DNA from: DASZMJ01 sp035551935
GTDB taxonomy: Bacteria; Planctomycetota; Planctomycetia; Isosphaerales; Isosphaeraceae
Assembly: GCA_035551935.1 (NCBI GenBank)
Contig: DASZMJ010000081.1
Location: 1 to 5,781 of the forward strand
DNA: 5,781 nucleotides
Reading direction: 5' to 3'
The position numbers and the translations under genes are program-made. Shown here one piece after another: positions 5,757-5,781 of this stretch. Within the stretch, counting starts at the first letter, position 1. Each line of letters starts with the position of its first letter. The notes under the pieces were generated by a model. The model searched no databases and was not told where the DNA came from. It worked only from the letters and a program-made list of their open reading frames with translations.

Positions 5757-5777
5757 AGGGCGGCATCGTGCCGCCCT
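5757..5777. terminator. Hairpin at the right edge, possible terminator
   Basis: AGGGCGGCA (5757-5765) and TGCCGCCCT (5769-5777) form a perfect 9-bp stem with a 3-base TCG loop. On the plus strand CCTT follows before the window ends; on the minus strand GTCTTTCCCTT follows, which is moderately T-rich. It may end a gene lying to the right and transcribed leftward, or belong to a palindromic repeat. The cut edge prevents a firm call. Confidence 0.4.
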
Positions 5778-5781
5778 CCTT

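Overview
The window is high-GC bacterial DNA with every supportable gene on the minus strand. The G/C-rich codon use, a double-domain NfeD/ClpP-class membrane protein, a murQ plus BadF-type kinase pair, and palindromes in the gaps between genes suggest a planctomycete, perhaps of the Isosphaeraceae. That assignment is inference from protein style, not from a marker gene.

Layout, read in the direction of transcription (right to left). Positions 5781-5091 hold no convincing gene: an edge hairpin near 5757-5777, roughly 400 bases of featureless and less GC-rich DNA, and a strong REP-like palindrome at 5222-5267. Next comes a tightly packed three-gene operon: murQ (5090-4170), a BadF/BcrA-type N-acetylsugar kinase (4173-3193) and a small sulfite-oxidase-fold molybdopterin-domain protein (3196-2717). 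Both junctions are 4-base ATGA stop/start overlaps, so translation is probably coupled. A textbook intrinsic terminator (2547-2507) follows. About 40 bases later there is a near-consensus sigma70-type promoter (TTGACT, 17 bases, TATAAT; 2467-2439), a GC-rich leader of about 140 bases, and the gene for a 726-residue secreted or membrane NfeD-like protein (2291-111), closed by a 13-bp hairpin just after its stop. Positions 1-77 hold another small palindrome.

Working together: the kinase is well placed to phosphorylate MurNAc and/or GlcNAc, and MurQ then removes the lactyl ether from MurNAc-6-phosphate to give GlcNAc-6-phosphate and D-lactate. This is a minimal amino-sugar salvage module from peptidoglycan. 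The third operon gene has no obvious role in that pathway and appears to lack the cysteine that normally binds molybdenum. The NfeD-like protein is a separate transcription unit. Its two ClpP-like domains both seem to carry glycine where the catalytic serine is expected, so it may be a membrane scaffold rather than a protease.

I found no mobile element, CRISPR array, tRNA or rRNA. The less ordinary signals are the two apparently catalysis-deficient proteins, a possible short RNA unit between the operon and the NfeD-like gene, and the palindromic repeats.
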